From contig NZ_JPLA01000001.1 in NCBI RefSeq assembly GCF_001010355.1, positions 124,001 to 188,000 on the forward strand: 64,000 bases of DNA, read 5' to 3'. The position numbers were made by a program, and so were the translations under genes. Source of the DNA: Dyella japonica DSM 16301 (GTDB lineage Bacteria; Pseudomonadota; Gammaproteobacteria; Xanthomonadales; Rhodanobacteraceae). Positions within the stretch are counted from its first letter, which is position 1. Each line of letters begins with the position of its first letter. This document shows, one piece after another, positions 44,681 through 52,375 of this stretch. The notes below the pieces were generated by a model that searched no databases, was not told where the DNA came from, and saw only the letters and a list, made by a program, of their open reading frames with translations.

Positions 44681-45256
44681 GTGGATAGTCAGGCAGGCAT
44701 CAGCTCCAGGGACAAGATCCTCGACGTTGCGACGAAGATCGCGCAGGCGCATGGCTATGGCGGACTGAACCTGCGCACGCTTGCCGAAGAAGTCGGCATC
44801 AAGGCCGCGAGTCTGTATCACCACTTCCCGAGCAAGGCCGAGCTTGCAGCCGCCGTTGCCAAGCGCTACTGGGAAGACGCGGCCGCCGCGCTGGAGGTGC
44901 TGTCGTCAAAGACGCCCGACCCGGCCGATCGCCTGCGACGGTTTCCAGGAACCTTTCGAAAGTCACTGGAAAACGACAATCGCATCTGCCTGTGCAGCTT
45001 CATGACGGCCGAGTTCGACGACCTGCCCGACACCGTCAAGAAGGAAGTCGAGGCTTTCACCGACGTCAACGTTGCGTGGCTCAGCAAGACACTGGTCGCA
45101 GCGGGAATCGTGGGCACGAAGGACGCCAAGAAACGCGCCCATGCGATATTCGCTGCGGTAGCGGGCGCTCAGCTGATGGCGCGCGGCCGCTCCGATATCA
45201 AGCTCTTCGATGCCCTGATCAAGAACTACCAGACGGCAGGACTCTTGCCGTCGTAA
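44681..45256 (+). CDS. TetR-family transcriptional regulator
   Basis: 191 residues from the GTG at 44681 (GAGG 8 bases upstream), the usual TetR length; a longer TTG-started frame from 44597 is less likely. The DNA-binding domain is near residues 8-55: SSRDKILDVATKIAQAHG, LRTLAEEVGIKAASLYHHFPSK. The C-terminal ligand domain contains ICLCSFMTAEFDDLP. Ligand unknown. Probably autoregulated and controlling the divergent amidase through the site at 44506-44523. Confidence 0.85.
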   Translation: MDSQAGISSRDKILDVATKIAQAHGYGGLNLRTLAEEVGIKAASLYHHFPSKAELAAAVAKRYWEDAAAALEVLSSKTPDPADRLRRFPGTFRKSLENDNRICLCSFMTAEFDDLPDTVKKEVEAFTDVNVAWLSKTLVAAGIVGTKDAKKRAHAIFAAVAGAQLMARGRSDIKLFDALIKNYQTAGLLPS

Positions 45257-45326
45257 GAGCGCCCTCGCCTGCCGAACCTGCGGGATCGACGAGGGCCATC
45301 AGCGACATGACATGCGGCGCGACTTA

Positions 45327-45464
45327 TCAAACGCTAGAAAGGAATCCAAGCAAGTGGCGAAAATAGACCTCCTGGTCGTCCCACATGCACAGATGGCTGC
45401 CGTTGGGGCATAGCGCGAAGACCGCATGGGGCATGCTGATCGACGCGCTGACCGATGGCGGATC
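45327..45464 (-). pseudogene. Remnant of an alpha/beta hydrolase (proline iminopeptidase-like C-terminus)
   Basis: On the minus strand a frame ending at the TGA at 45327-45329 reads DPPSVSASISMPHAVFALCP followed by NGSHLCMWDDQEVYFRHLLG and FLSSV. The block CPNGSHL-WDDQ-YF is the C-terminal His-containing motif of proline iminopeptidase-type alpha/beta hydrolases. Only about 45 codons remain, with no nucleophile elbow or upstream body. It lies between the TetR gene and the VOC gene, and is best read as a decayed gene tail after deletion. Confidence 0.6.
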
Positions 45465-45511
45465 CAGGCAAGCCAGAGGCTAATGCGATCGGCAAGGCGC
45501 CAGATCGAAAC

Positions 45512-46027
45512 CTATGCGTTGCCACGGCGGACTGAACCCCTCGCCCACTGATAGGCCTTTCCGTTCGGATAGGAAACCAGCTCCAGTTGCATGCCCCACG
45601 GACTGAGGAAATAAATCCAGGTTTCGCCAGCCGACGGTCCTTGCGTCATCACCGTCGGCTCGCCCATGACGGTCAGGCCGATCTGGTGCAGATAGGCCAC
45701 CGCCGCATCCATGTCATCGACATAGAAGGCCAGATGGTGGCCGCCGATATCCGAGTTGCGGGGCGGCGTCTTGTGCTGGGTTTCGCTAGTGGCATAGCCG
45801 AAGATCTCCAGATTCGTATTGCCGGCGGTCATCATCACGATCTTGTCGATGACGGCATCGGCGGCAACGTTGAGATGGACGGCCATCCAGTCGTCGTTCG
45901 CTGCGAACGGGCCGAATTCATAGGCGACCTCGCAGCCGAAATGATCGCGGAAGAACGACACCGCTTCGTCGAGGTTGGGTACGGTAAAACCGACGTGATC
46001 CACTTTCTTGATGCCAGGAATGCTCAT
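45512..46027 (-). CDS. VOC-family metal-dependent lyase/dioxygenase-like protein
   Basis: 171 residues. Two VOC half-modules: KKVDHVGFTVPNLDEAVSFF (His ligand in HVGF) to NTNLEIFGY, then GGHHLAFYVDDMDAAVAYLHQIGL to WIYFLSPWGMQLELVSYPNG (His in GHHLAF, Glu in LELVSY). This fits a full single-chain VOC metal site, as in glyoxalase I or extradiol-type enzymes, with no known substrate. The start overlaps the MFS gene stop by 4 bases (ATGA), so it is co-translated with that exporter. Confidence 0.8.
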   Translation of the reverse strand: MSIPGIKKVDHVGFTVPNLDEAVSFFRDHFGCEVAYEFGPFAANDDWMAVHLNVAADAVIDKIVMMTAGNTNLEIFGYATSETQHKTPPRNSDIGGHHLAFYVDDMDAAVAYLHQIGLTVMGEPTVMTQGPSAGETWIYFLSPWGMQLELVSYPNGKAYQWARGSVRRGNA

Positions 46028-47316
46028 GTCTTTCTCGCGATAGTTGGATGCAGAGGACTTTGATCACTCTCCCCACACGCCACCGTCGTTGGCGTAAACA
46101 CTTGGCAACGCGACAAGTCACCCGTATACGCCTGGGATGTTCTAAGTCGAGCGATGAAAGGAATGGCCAACAGCGCCAGGACGGCCATCGCCGTGGCCAG
46201 ATAGCCAACCGCTGGCAGGCCCCAGTGCGGAATGACCAGGCCGCCGATCATGGCGCCCAACCCGATGCCGGCGTTGGCCGCGGAAACGTTGAGCGTGCCG
46301 GCCAACGCCTGGGCGTGCGAAGCCACGCGCATCACACGCACCTGGCAGATTGGAAACAGGGCCGTATAGGCAATACCCCAAAACACGAACGGCAGGTCAA
46401 ACCAACCGCGCGCGCCTGCAAGCGACACGCTCGCCGCCATGCCGATGCCCAGGATCACCACGAAAAAGGCCGTGGCGCCAAGCGGACTGCGATCCACCGC
46501 GCGCCCGCCGAGCCAGTTGCCGATCAGGCCGATCGCGCCAAATCCCATCAGCCACCAGCCGACCTGCCCAGGCGCGATGCCGACCAGGGTTTCCAGCGTG
46601 TCCGCCAGGTACGTATAGGCGGTGAACATCGCCGTGAAGATCAGCACCGACAGACCGACATGGGCGACAAAGCGCGGATCCCTGAGAATGCGCGCCTGTT
46701 CGACGAGTCGCATGCGCCGCGGCAGCGCCAGCGTCGGCATGAAGGCCGCGATCAACATGGCCATCAACAGCGACAGGCCTGCCAATAGCGCAAAGGCGAC
46801 ACGCCAGCCAAAAGCGTGCGCGGCCAGCGTGCCCAGCGGTATGCCAAACAACAGCGCCGCCGAAATGCCCAGATACACCATCGACACCGCACGCCCGGCG
46901 CGCAGCGGTCCGGCAAGTTGTCCGGCAGTCTCGCTGGCCGTTCCCCAGAACACCGGGAGCAAAAGTGCAGCGATAAATCGCGCCAACGCGAGCACCCAGA
47001 TATTCGGCGCCATGGCAGCGAGTGCATTGGACACGGCAAAGATCAGCAGGATGATCACGAACAGACGCTTGCGCTCGACATGCGACAGCAGGCCCGTCAG
47101 CAGCGGGCCGAACAGCATCACCGTGAACGCAAACAACGTCACCAGCTGCCCGGCGGCAGAGATCGAGATGCGCAGTTCATGCGCCAGCGCCGGCAGCAGT
47201 CCAACGATCAGAAACTCGGTCGTGACGATGACAAAGGCAGCGACCGCCAGGATGGCAATGGGCGCTGCACCACGCCCGGTCGGCGTGGCTGTTGGCAGAG
47301 ATGGCATGAACGTCAT
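46024..47316 (-). CDS. MFS transporter, DHA1 drug/sugar efflux type
   Basis: 430 residues from MTFMPSLPTATP; MPSL at 47307 is an alternative start. Twelve hydrophobic helices. The DHA1 motif C-like region and the loop 2-3 motif (LLTGLLSHVERKRLF) are present; TTEFLIVGLLPALAHELRIS is the AraJ/NepI-type start. The ~30-residue hydrophilic C-terminal tail is unusual. It is divergent from the LysR gene and overlaps the VOC gene downstream; likely exports a small organic compound that the VOC enzyme also handles (inference). Confidence 0.85.
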   Translation of the reverse strand: MTFMPSLPTATPTGRGAAPIAILAVAAFVIVTTEFLIVGLLPALAHELRISISAAGQLVTLFAFTVMLFGPLLTGLLSHVERKRLFVIILLIFAVSNALAAMAPNIWVLALARFIAALLLPVFWGTASETAGQLAGPLRAGRAVSMVYLGISAALLFGIPLGTLAAHAFGWRVAFALLAGLSLLMAMLIAAFMPTLALPRRMRLVEQARILRDPRFVAHVGLSVLIFTAMFTAYTYLADTLETLVGIAPGQVGWWLMGFGAIGLIGNWLGGRAVDRSPLGATAFFVVILGIGMAASVSLAGARGWFDLPFVFWGIAYTALFPICQVRVMRVASHAQALAGTLNVSAANAGIGLGAMIGGLVIPHWGLPAVGYLATAMAVLALLAIPFIARLRTSQAYTGDLSRCQVFTPTTVACGESDQSPLHPTIARKT

Positions 47317-47376
47317 CAGGCGTAGCAAGGGTTGGACTAGCTTATTGCGGATGCCGCATCTCTATAGCGGTATTAT

Positions 47377-47393
47377 TTCCAGTGATTCTGGAA
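47377..47393. promoter_or_regulatory. Inverted repeat between MFS and lysR
   Basis: TTCCAG-TGATT-CTGGAA, perfect 6-bp arms with a 5-base centre, 25 bases upstream of the LysR ATG and 60 upstream of the MFS start. LysR-type boxes are interrupted dyads in exactly this position and often serve both promoters. Confidence 0.6.
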
Positions 47394-47418
47394 TACATGT
47401 CCATAATGTGAGCGCAAC

Positions 47419-48327
47419 ATGACTCCCTCCGAGCGACTCAAAGGGCTTGAGGCCTTCGTCTTTACGGCGGACTCCGGCAGCTTCACCGCGGCAGCCGAGC
47501 GGTTGAACCTGACCAATTCAGCGGTCGGCAAAAGCGTGGCGCGACTGGAGGCGCGACTGGGCGTCCGCCTGTTTGAACGTTCCACGCGAACGCTGTCCCT
47601 CACCGACGCGGGCGCCGCGTACTACCGCACGTGCGCACGCGTGCTTACCGACCTCGCAGAAGCAGAGTCGATACTCGCCGCACAACGTGTGGAGCCCATC
47701 GGCCATCTGCGCCTGGATCTGCCTGCCGCCTTCGGGCGCATGAAGGTGTTGCCGCTGCTGTTGCCATTCTTCGCGCAGCATCCCAACCTGCGCCCGCATC
47801 TTTCGTTCACGGATCGCTTCGTGGATATCGTGGATGAAGGTATCGATGTGGCCGTGCGCATCGGTGGCGCGAATATCTGGCCTGATGCGCTGGGCCATCA
47901 ATACCTGGGCGCCGAACGACTGAGCCTTTGCGCCTCGCCCGCGTACATTCAACGGCACGGCTCGCCGCAGTCGGCGGCGGAACTCCATCAGCACGACGCC
48001 GTCGTCTATGGTCGCGCCGATGGCAGCACCATCCCCTGGCTGATCGCGCAGGACGCCGGCCCGCCGGAACAATGGACGGTGGAAGCGACGATGGCGCTCG
48101 GTAGCGGCGAAGCCGTCGTCAGCGCCGTCAAAGCCGGCTGCGGCATCGCTCAGCTGGCCACCTGGCTGGTACGGGACGAACTGCAGGAAGGCACGCTGGT
48201 GAAGCTACTTCCGCAGCTCGAAGTGCAAGGCCTGCCGCTCAATCTCGTATGGCCACGCAGCCGTCAGTTGCAGCCCAAGGTCGATGCGATCCTCAAGCTG
48301 CTCACTGCCAAGTTGCGTATCGATTGA
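47419..48327 (+). CDS. LysR-family transcriptional regulator
   Basis: 302 residues. The N-terminal winged helix is typical: RLKGLEAFVFTADSGSFTAA, AERLNLTNSAVGKSVARLEA, LGVRLFERSTRTLSLTDAG. The effector-binding domain starts about residue 90 (GHLRLDLPAAFGRMKVLPLL) with the CrgA/PtxR-like DIVDEGIDVAVRIG segment. Inducer unknown. Likely controls the divergent MFS-VOC pair through the dyad at 47377-47393. Confidence 0.9.
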   Translation: MTPSERLKGLEAFVFTADSGSFTAAAERLNLTNSAVGKSVARLEARLGVRLFERSTRTLSLTDAGAAYYRTCARVLTDLAEAESILAAQRVEPIGHLRLDLPAAFGRMKVLPLLLPFFAQHPNLRPHLSFTDRFVDIVDEGIDVAVRIGGANIWPDALGHQYLGAERLSLCASPAYIQRHGSPQSAAELHQHDAVVYGRADGSTIPWLIAQDAGPPEQWTVEATMALGSGEAVVSAVKAGCGIAQLATWLVRDELQEGTLVKLLPQLEVQGLPLNLVWPRSRQLQPKVDAILKLLTAKLRID

Positions 48328-48369
48328 GTTCAACGCGCCCTGTACGGCGAACGTCTCACGCCAAGTCGA

Positions 48370-49512
48370 TCAACCCGTGGCCGCCCTGCAGACGGGAAAA
48401 TCGGTATAGCCCTTCTCACCGTCGCGTGTGTAGAAGTCCGAGCGCTCGGCCTCGGCCAGCGGCCAGTCATGCCTGAGGCGTTCAACCAGATCCGGGTTCG
48501 CGATGTATGGGCGGCCAAACGCTATGAGATCGACCAGGCCGCCATCCAGCGCGGCCTGCGCCGTTGTCCCGTCGAATCCGCCACACCAGATCAGACTACC
48601 GGAGAAACTCTCGCGCACTTTGCGCATCAGTGCGTCACTCAGATGCGGCTGATCAAAGTTGCCATCCTGTGCGTTGCCCGAGGGCATCAGCTGGTAAACC
48701 ATGTGCAGATAAGCGATGCCGCGCCGGCTCAGCTCGCTGGACAGGTACAGCAAGGTTTCCTCGACCCGCGGATCAGCCGGCATGCTGCCATACCGACCGA
48801 ACGGCGATAGCCGCACACCCACCCTGCCCGCGCCCAGAATCCGTATCGCGGCGTCTACCACTTCCAGTAACAGCCGGGTGCGATTCTGAGGTGACTGGCC
48901 GCCGTACTGATCCGTGCGTGTGTTCAACACCGAATTCATGAACTGATCGAACAGATAGCCGTTGGCGCCATGGATTTCCACGCCATCGAATCCCGCGCTC
49001 AATGCATTGCCGAACGCCGCCGCAAACTCGTCGACCACCACCGCCGTCTCCGCCGTCTGGATCTGCCGCGGCGTACTGGCGCGCAGGAAGGTGAGCCTGC
49101 CGCTGGCATCGTGGATAAACACATCCGATTCGCTTGCGCGCTCGGCAGTCGCACCCCAGGGGGCCTCGCCGTTGGGCAGCATCGAGGTATGCGCCAGGCG
49201 GCCGACGTGCCAGGTCTGGAGGAAAATCGTCCCGCCATGTCGGTGGACTTCGTCGGTGACCAGACGCCATCCGCGCACCTGCTCCTGCGTGTAAATGCCT
49301 GGCGTCCACGCGTATCCTTTCGTATGCAGGGACACGTCGGCGGCCTCTGTGACGATCAAACCGGCGCCCGCGCGCTGGCCGTAATAAGTGGCCATCATGG
49401 CGTTGGGCACATCGCCCGGGGATGTCCGGGTCCGGGTCATTGGTGCCATCACAGTGCGGTTTTTCATCACGATTTGATCGCCCAGCGCGTGGCTTTCGAA
49501 CAACGTAGTCAT
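48370..49512 (-). CDS. Old yellow enzyme-family NADH:flavin oxidoreductase (NemA-like)
   Basis: 380 residues from MTTLFESHALGDQ (GAGG, 8-base spacing). The FMN TIM barrel has OYE residues: NRTVMAPMTRTR (Thr side of FMN), LQTWHVGRLAH, and the substrate-binding pair His181/Asn184 in GVEIHGANGYLFDQF. The C-terminal phosphate site is WCGGFD... DLIAFGRPYIANPDL. It reduces activated C=C bonds (enones, maleimides, nitrate esters). Divergent from an HxlR regulator, the usual partner for electrophile-sensing control. Confidence 0.9.
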   Translation of the reverse strand: MTTLFESHALGDQIVMKNRTVMAPMTRTRTSPGDVPNAMMATYYGQRAGAGLIVTEAADVSLHTKGYAWTPGIYTQEQVRGWRLVTDEVHRHGGTIFLQTWHVGRLAHTSMLPNGEAPWGATAERASESDVFIHDASGRLTFLRASTPRQIQTAETAVVVDEFAAAFGNALSAGFDGVEIHGANGYLFDQFMNSVLNTRTDQYGGQSPQNRTRLLLEVVDAAIRILGAGRVGVRLSPFGRYGSMPADPRVEETLLYLSSELSRRGIAYLHMVYQLMPSGNAQDGNFDQPHLSDALMRKVRESFSGSLIWCGGFDGTTAQAALDGGLVDLIAFGRPYIANPDLVERLRHDWPLAEAERSDFYTRDGEKGYTDFPVCRAATG

Positions 49513-49577
49513 TAGCGTTTCCTCGATAGGAAGATCCAATGCACGTACGTTAGGACGCTTGAATTCGACTATCTACA

Positions 49578-49589
49578 CACCAATTGGTG
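49578..49589. promoter_or_regulatory. 12-bp perfect palindrome between OYE and hxlR
   Basis: CACCAATTGGTG is a perfect palindrome, 6 bases before the HxlR ATG and 65 upstream of the OYE start. Its position over the HxlR translation start region suits autorepression with shared control of the OYE gene. Confidence 0.6.
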
Positions 49590-49595
49590 CGCATC

Positions 49596-49985
49596 ATGAC
49601 CATCATCAAACGTCTACCCGGATTACCCATTGAACGTGCGCTCGGCGTCATTTCCGGACGCTGGAAAGCGGTGATCATCCACGTGCTGTTGCGCGGCCCG
49701 AAGCGCACCTGTGAACTTGAACAGCAAATTCCATCGCTGACTCAGAAAGTACTGATACAGCAGTTGCGCGCGCTGGAAGAACACGGCCTGGTTTATCGAA
49801 AGGTGAGCGCCGACGACACACGCTGCGTCGATTACGGGCTGACACCGCTGGGCTTGAGCCTCGAACCACTGATCGTGCAATTGCAGAAGTGGGGTGAGCA
49901 CCACGCTGAGGCGCTGGGCGACACCGAGCGATTGCTGCCCTGCGAAGCGGTGGTTCGTCCGGTCCCGAAGACGGCAAAGAAATGA
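49596..49985 (+). CDS. HxlR-family winged-helix regulator
   Basis: 129 residues from MTIIKRLPGLP; an in-frame TTG at 49584 is less likely. HxlR signature throughout: IERALGVISGRWKAVIIHVLL, RTCELEQQIPSLTQKVLIQQL, LEEHGLVYRKV, VDYGLTPLGLSLEPLI. Only one Cys (RTCELE) lies near the recognition region, plus one in RCVDY, which could sense electrophiles or quinones as in YodB/QorR relatives. Divergent from the OYE gene. Confidence 0.85.
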   Translation: MTIIKRLPGLPIERALGVISGRWKAVIIHVLLRGPKRTCELEQQIPSLTQKVLIQQLRALEEHGLVYRKVSADDTRCVDYGLTPLGLSLEPLIVQLQKWGEHHAEALGDTERLLPCEAVVRPVPKTAKK

Positions 49986-50054
49986 GCCCTTCGAAACCGC
50001 GATCGAGGCATGTCGGAAGCAGACGCCCGTGGCTCAAAGCCACATGCTGGCCAC

Positions 50055-52172
50055 TCAGAACACCAGCCTCGCCCCGAACATCCACGTCCGCGCCGGCGCC
50101 GGCTCGTAATAGCGACCATTGCCGTCGTTGACGATGACCGACCCGACATAGCGATGATCGGCAAAGTTGTTCACGCGGGCGCTCAGTTGCATGCGTGCTG
50201 ACTCCCCCAGCGGGAAGGCGTAAGTCACGTCGGCGTCGGCGATGACGTAGCCGGCTGCGCGCGCGGTGCCGAAGTCGTTTGCCGTCGTCGGGCCCGCAGC
50301 GGTGAGCGTAAGGCCCTGACTCCAATGCGCGTCGCCATCATGACGCAGCAGCAAGGAGCCGTAGTCTTCCGGCACGCCCGGCATGCGGCTGCCGGCGTGC
50401 ACCGGCACGTTTGGCGCGAGGCATGGCGTGGCGGTGCAGGTAAGGAAGCTGCTGCGGAACTGTGCCTGCAGGTGCGTATAGCCGGCGACCAGATGCCAGG
50501 ATGGAGCGATTTCGCCGTCCATCGACAACTCGACGCCCTGCCGCCTGGCCTCCGGCACGTTGCGATAAGTCGTGCGTCCATTAACGCTGGCATCGATCGC
50601 CAACTCGTCGCGCGTGTCGGCGCGGAACAGCGCCGCGTTGAAGAACAGCATCTGCGTCGCCTGCCATTTCGCGCCCAGCTCGATGTTGTGGCTGTGTGCA
50701 GGCCGCAGGTTGAAGGCTAGGCCTGGCTGGCCGTCGCTGCGATAACCCAGCTCGTTGTAGCTGGGCGTTTCGAAGCCTTCGCCGTAGCTGGCGTAGAGCC
50801 GAAGGTCGTCACCTGGACGCCATTGCAGGGCGACCACCGGCGTCGTGGCCGCATAGTTCACGTTGCCGCTGTCATCGGGATTGGATGGTGTTACGTAGTA
50901 GTCGTGCGCACTGAAGCGCACGTCGTCATGGCGCAGTCCCAGCATCAACGCCCAGGCAGGCTCGAAGTGCCAGTACCACTGCGCGTACGCATCGACGTTG
51001 TTGACGTTGTCGTCCTCGTCGCGACGCAGCGCGCCTTTCACGCCCAGCGTGTCGCCCACGAAATTCTCGTAACCAAGGCGATGTTGCCGCTGGTAATCGC
51101 CACCGCCGCCAAGCACGAATTCGTAGTCGCCGCCCAGCCAGTCGCCGCGATGCGTCCAGCGCAGGTCCGCGCCGCCATAGTGCGTGTCCGGCTGCACGAC
51201 GCCGCCGGGCTGCAACGGATTGGCTTGAGTGGCGACGGGAATGGACTGGTACTGGGTGATTTCTCGCTGACCGTAGTACACCATCGCGCGCCATTGGCCG
51301 TCGTCGCCGGAAGGCCGTTCGTAGATCAGACCTAGCTGATCCTGGCGGGTGCTCTTGCGCGTGTCGAACTGCTCGGCCACGGGCGATGCCTGCCGCGGAT
51401 CCGCCTGCAGCTGCGCCTTGGTGAGGCCCATGGGGTCCTGCGCCACGGGTTGATCCAGATGGTTCATCACCAGCGTGAGTGTCCGCCCCTGCCCCAGGTC
51501 AAAGCCCAGGCGCGCATGCGCCGTCTGGCGGTTGACGCGGCTGTGGTCGCGGTAGCCGCCGGAGAGCAGCTGCGAAGCGGCGACGTTGTAATCCATCGCG
51601 CCGACGGTGCCGCGCGTATCGGCGAGATAGCGGAAGCTGTCGTTGCTGCCGGCGTAGACACCCAGCGTCGTCTGCGGCGTGGCCGTGCCTGGTGCACTCC
51701 ACAGCTGCACCACGCCGCCCGCGGCATTGCCGTAGAGCACGGAGTACGGGCCACGCAATACCTCCACGCGATCGGCCACGTCAAAATCGAAATGCGATAC
51801 CTGTCCCTGCCCGTCCGGCAAGGTGGCAGGAATACCGTCGACATAAAGGCGAATGCTGCGCACGCCAAAGGTGCTGCGCGAGCCGAAGCCACGGATGGAG
51901 ATCTGCTCGTCCTGCGCGTAGTTCTGCCGATCGCGCGCCAGGATGCCCGGCACGCCCACCAGCATCTCGGAAAGATTGATGCCGGGATTGCCGACCTGCG
52001 CCGGCGCCACCTTGACAACGCTGAGCGCCGCGGGAACATCCAGCGGCGGCATGTCGAGGCGACTGGCATTGACCTGCACGGCCGGCAGCGTCGCCTGCTG
52101 TGCGCTGGTCATCCACGGCCAAGACGTCATGCACGCTGCGCCGATCATCAGGTGGACACGCCGCAACTGCAT
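50055..52172 (-). CDS. pqqU: TonB-dependent PQQ receptor PqqU (YncD-like)
   Basis: 705 residues (E. coli YncD/PqqU about 700). Signal peptide to about TSAQQ. The plug domain has near-identical blocks to YncD: RQNYAQDEQISIRGFGSRST, IRLYVDGIPATLPDGQGQ, VEVLRGPYSVLYGNAAGGV. Barrel blocks follow: GYRDHSR, QFDTRKSTRQDQ, REITQYQSIPVA, GRTTYRNVPEARRQG and YVGSVIVNDGNGRYYEPAPA. It ends with a terminal Phe. YncD/PqqU imports pyrroloquinoline quinone across the outer membrane using TonB energy. It is divergent from a PQQ-type dehydrogenase fusion, supporting the assignment. GGGAGG precedes the ATG. Confidence 0.9.
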   Translation of the reverse strand: MQLRRVHLMIGAACMTSWPWMTSAQQATLPAVQVNASRLDMPPLDVPAALSVVKVAPAQVGNPGINLSEMLVGVPGILARDRQNYAQDEQISIRGFGSRSTFGVRSIRLYVDGIPATLPDGQGQVSHFDFDVADRVEVLRGPYSVLYGNAAGGVVQLWSAPGTATPQTTLGVYAGSNDSFRYLADTRGTVGAMDYNVAASQLLSGGYRDHSRVNRQTAHARLGFDLGQGRTLTLVMNHLDQPVAQDPMGLTKAQLQADPRQASPVAEQFDTRKSTRQDQLGLIYERPSGDDGQWRAMVYYGQREITQYQSIPVATQANPLQPGGVVQPDTHYGGADLRWTHRGDWLGGDYEFVLGGGGDYQRQHRLGYENFVGDTLGVKGALRRDEDDNVNNVDAYAQWYWHFEPAWALMLGLRHDDVRFSAHDYYVTPSNPDDSGNVNYAATTPVVALQWRPGDDLRLYASYGEGFETPSYNELGYRSDGQPGLAFNLRPAHSHNIELGAKWQATQMLFFNAALFRADTRDELAIDASVNGRTTYRNVPEARRQGVELSMDGEIAPSWHLVAGYTHLQAQFRSSFLTCTATPCLAPNVPVHAGSRMPGVPEDYGSLLLRHDGDAHWSQGLTLTAAGPTTANDFGTARAAGYVIADADVTYAFPLGESARMQLSARVNNFADHRYVGSVIVNDGNGRYYEPAPARTWMFGARLVF

Positions 52173-52375
52173 CGCCCCTCCCGTGGCATCGAAGGCAGCA
52201 GACTATCATCACGAAAGCCTGTCGATGGATGCAAGTGACAAATATGTCATTCGCGACATGCACCACATCCACCTATGCTGGGGCATGCTTGTGCGTGGCC
52301 ATGCCATCTGGACGTCCGTTTGATGTCCCATGACTCTTACATGACAGTGCTCCCGCCCTATCCCCGAGGAACGAC

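Noticed and set aside
45334..45525. 63-codon minus-strand frame near the TetR gene
   Set aside because: It is out of frame with the recognisable hydrolase remnant at the same place and has no protein-like pattern.
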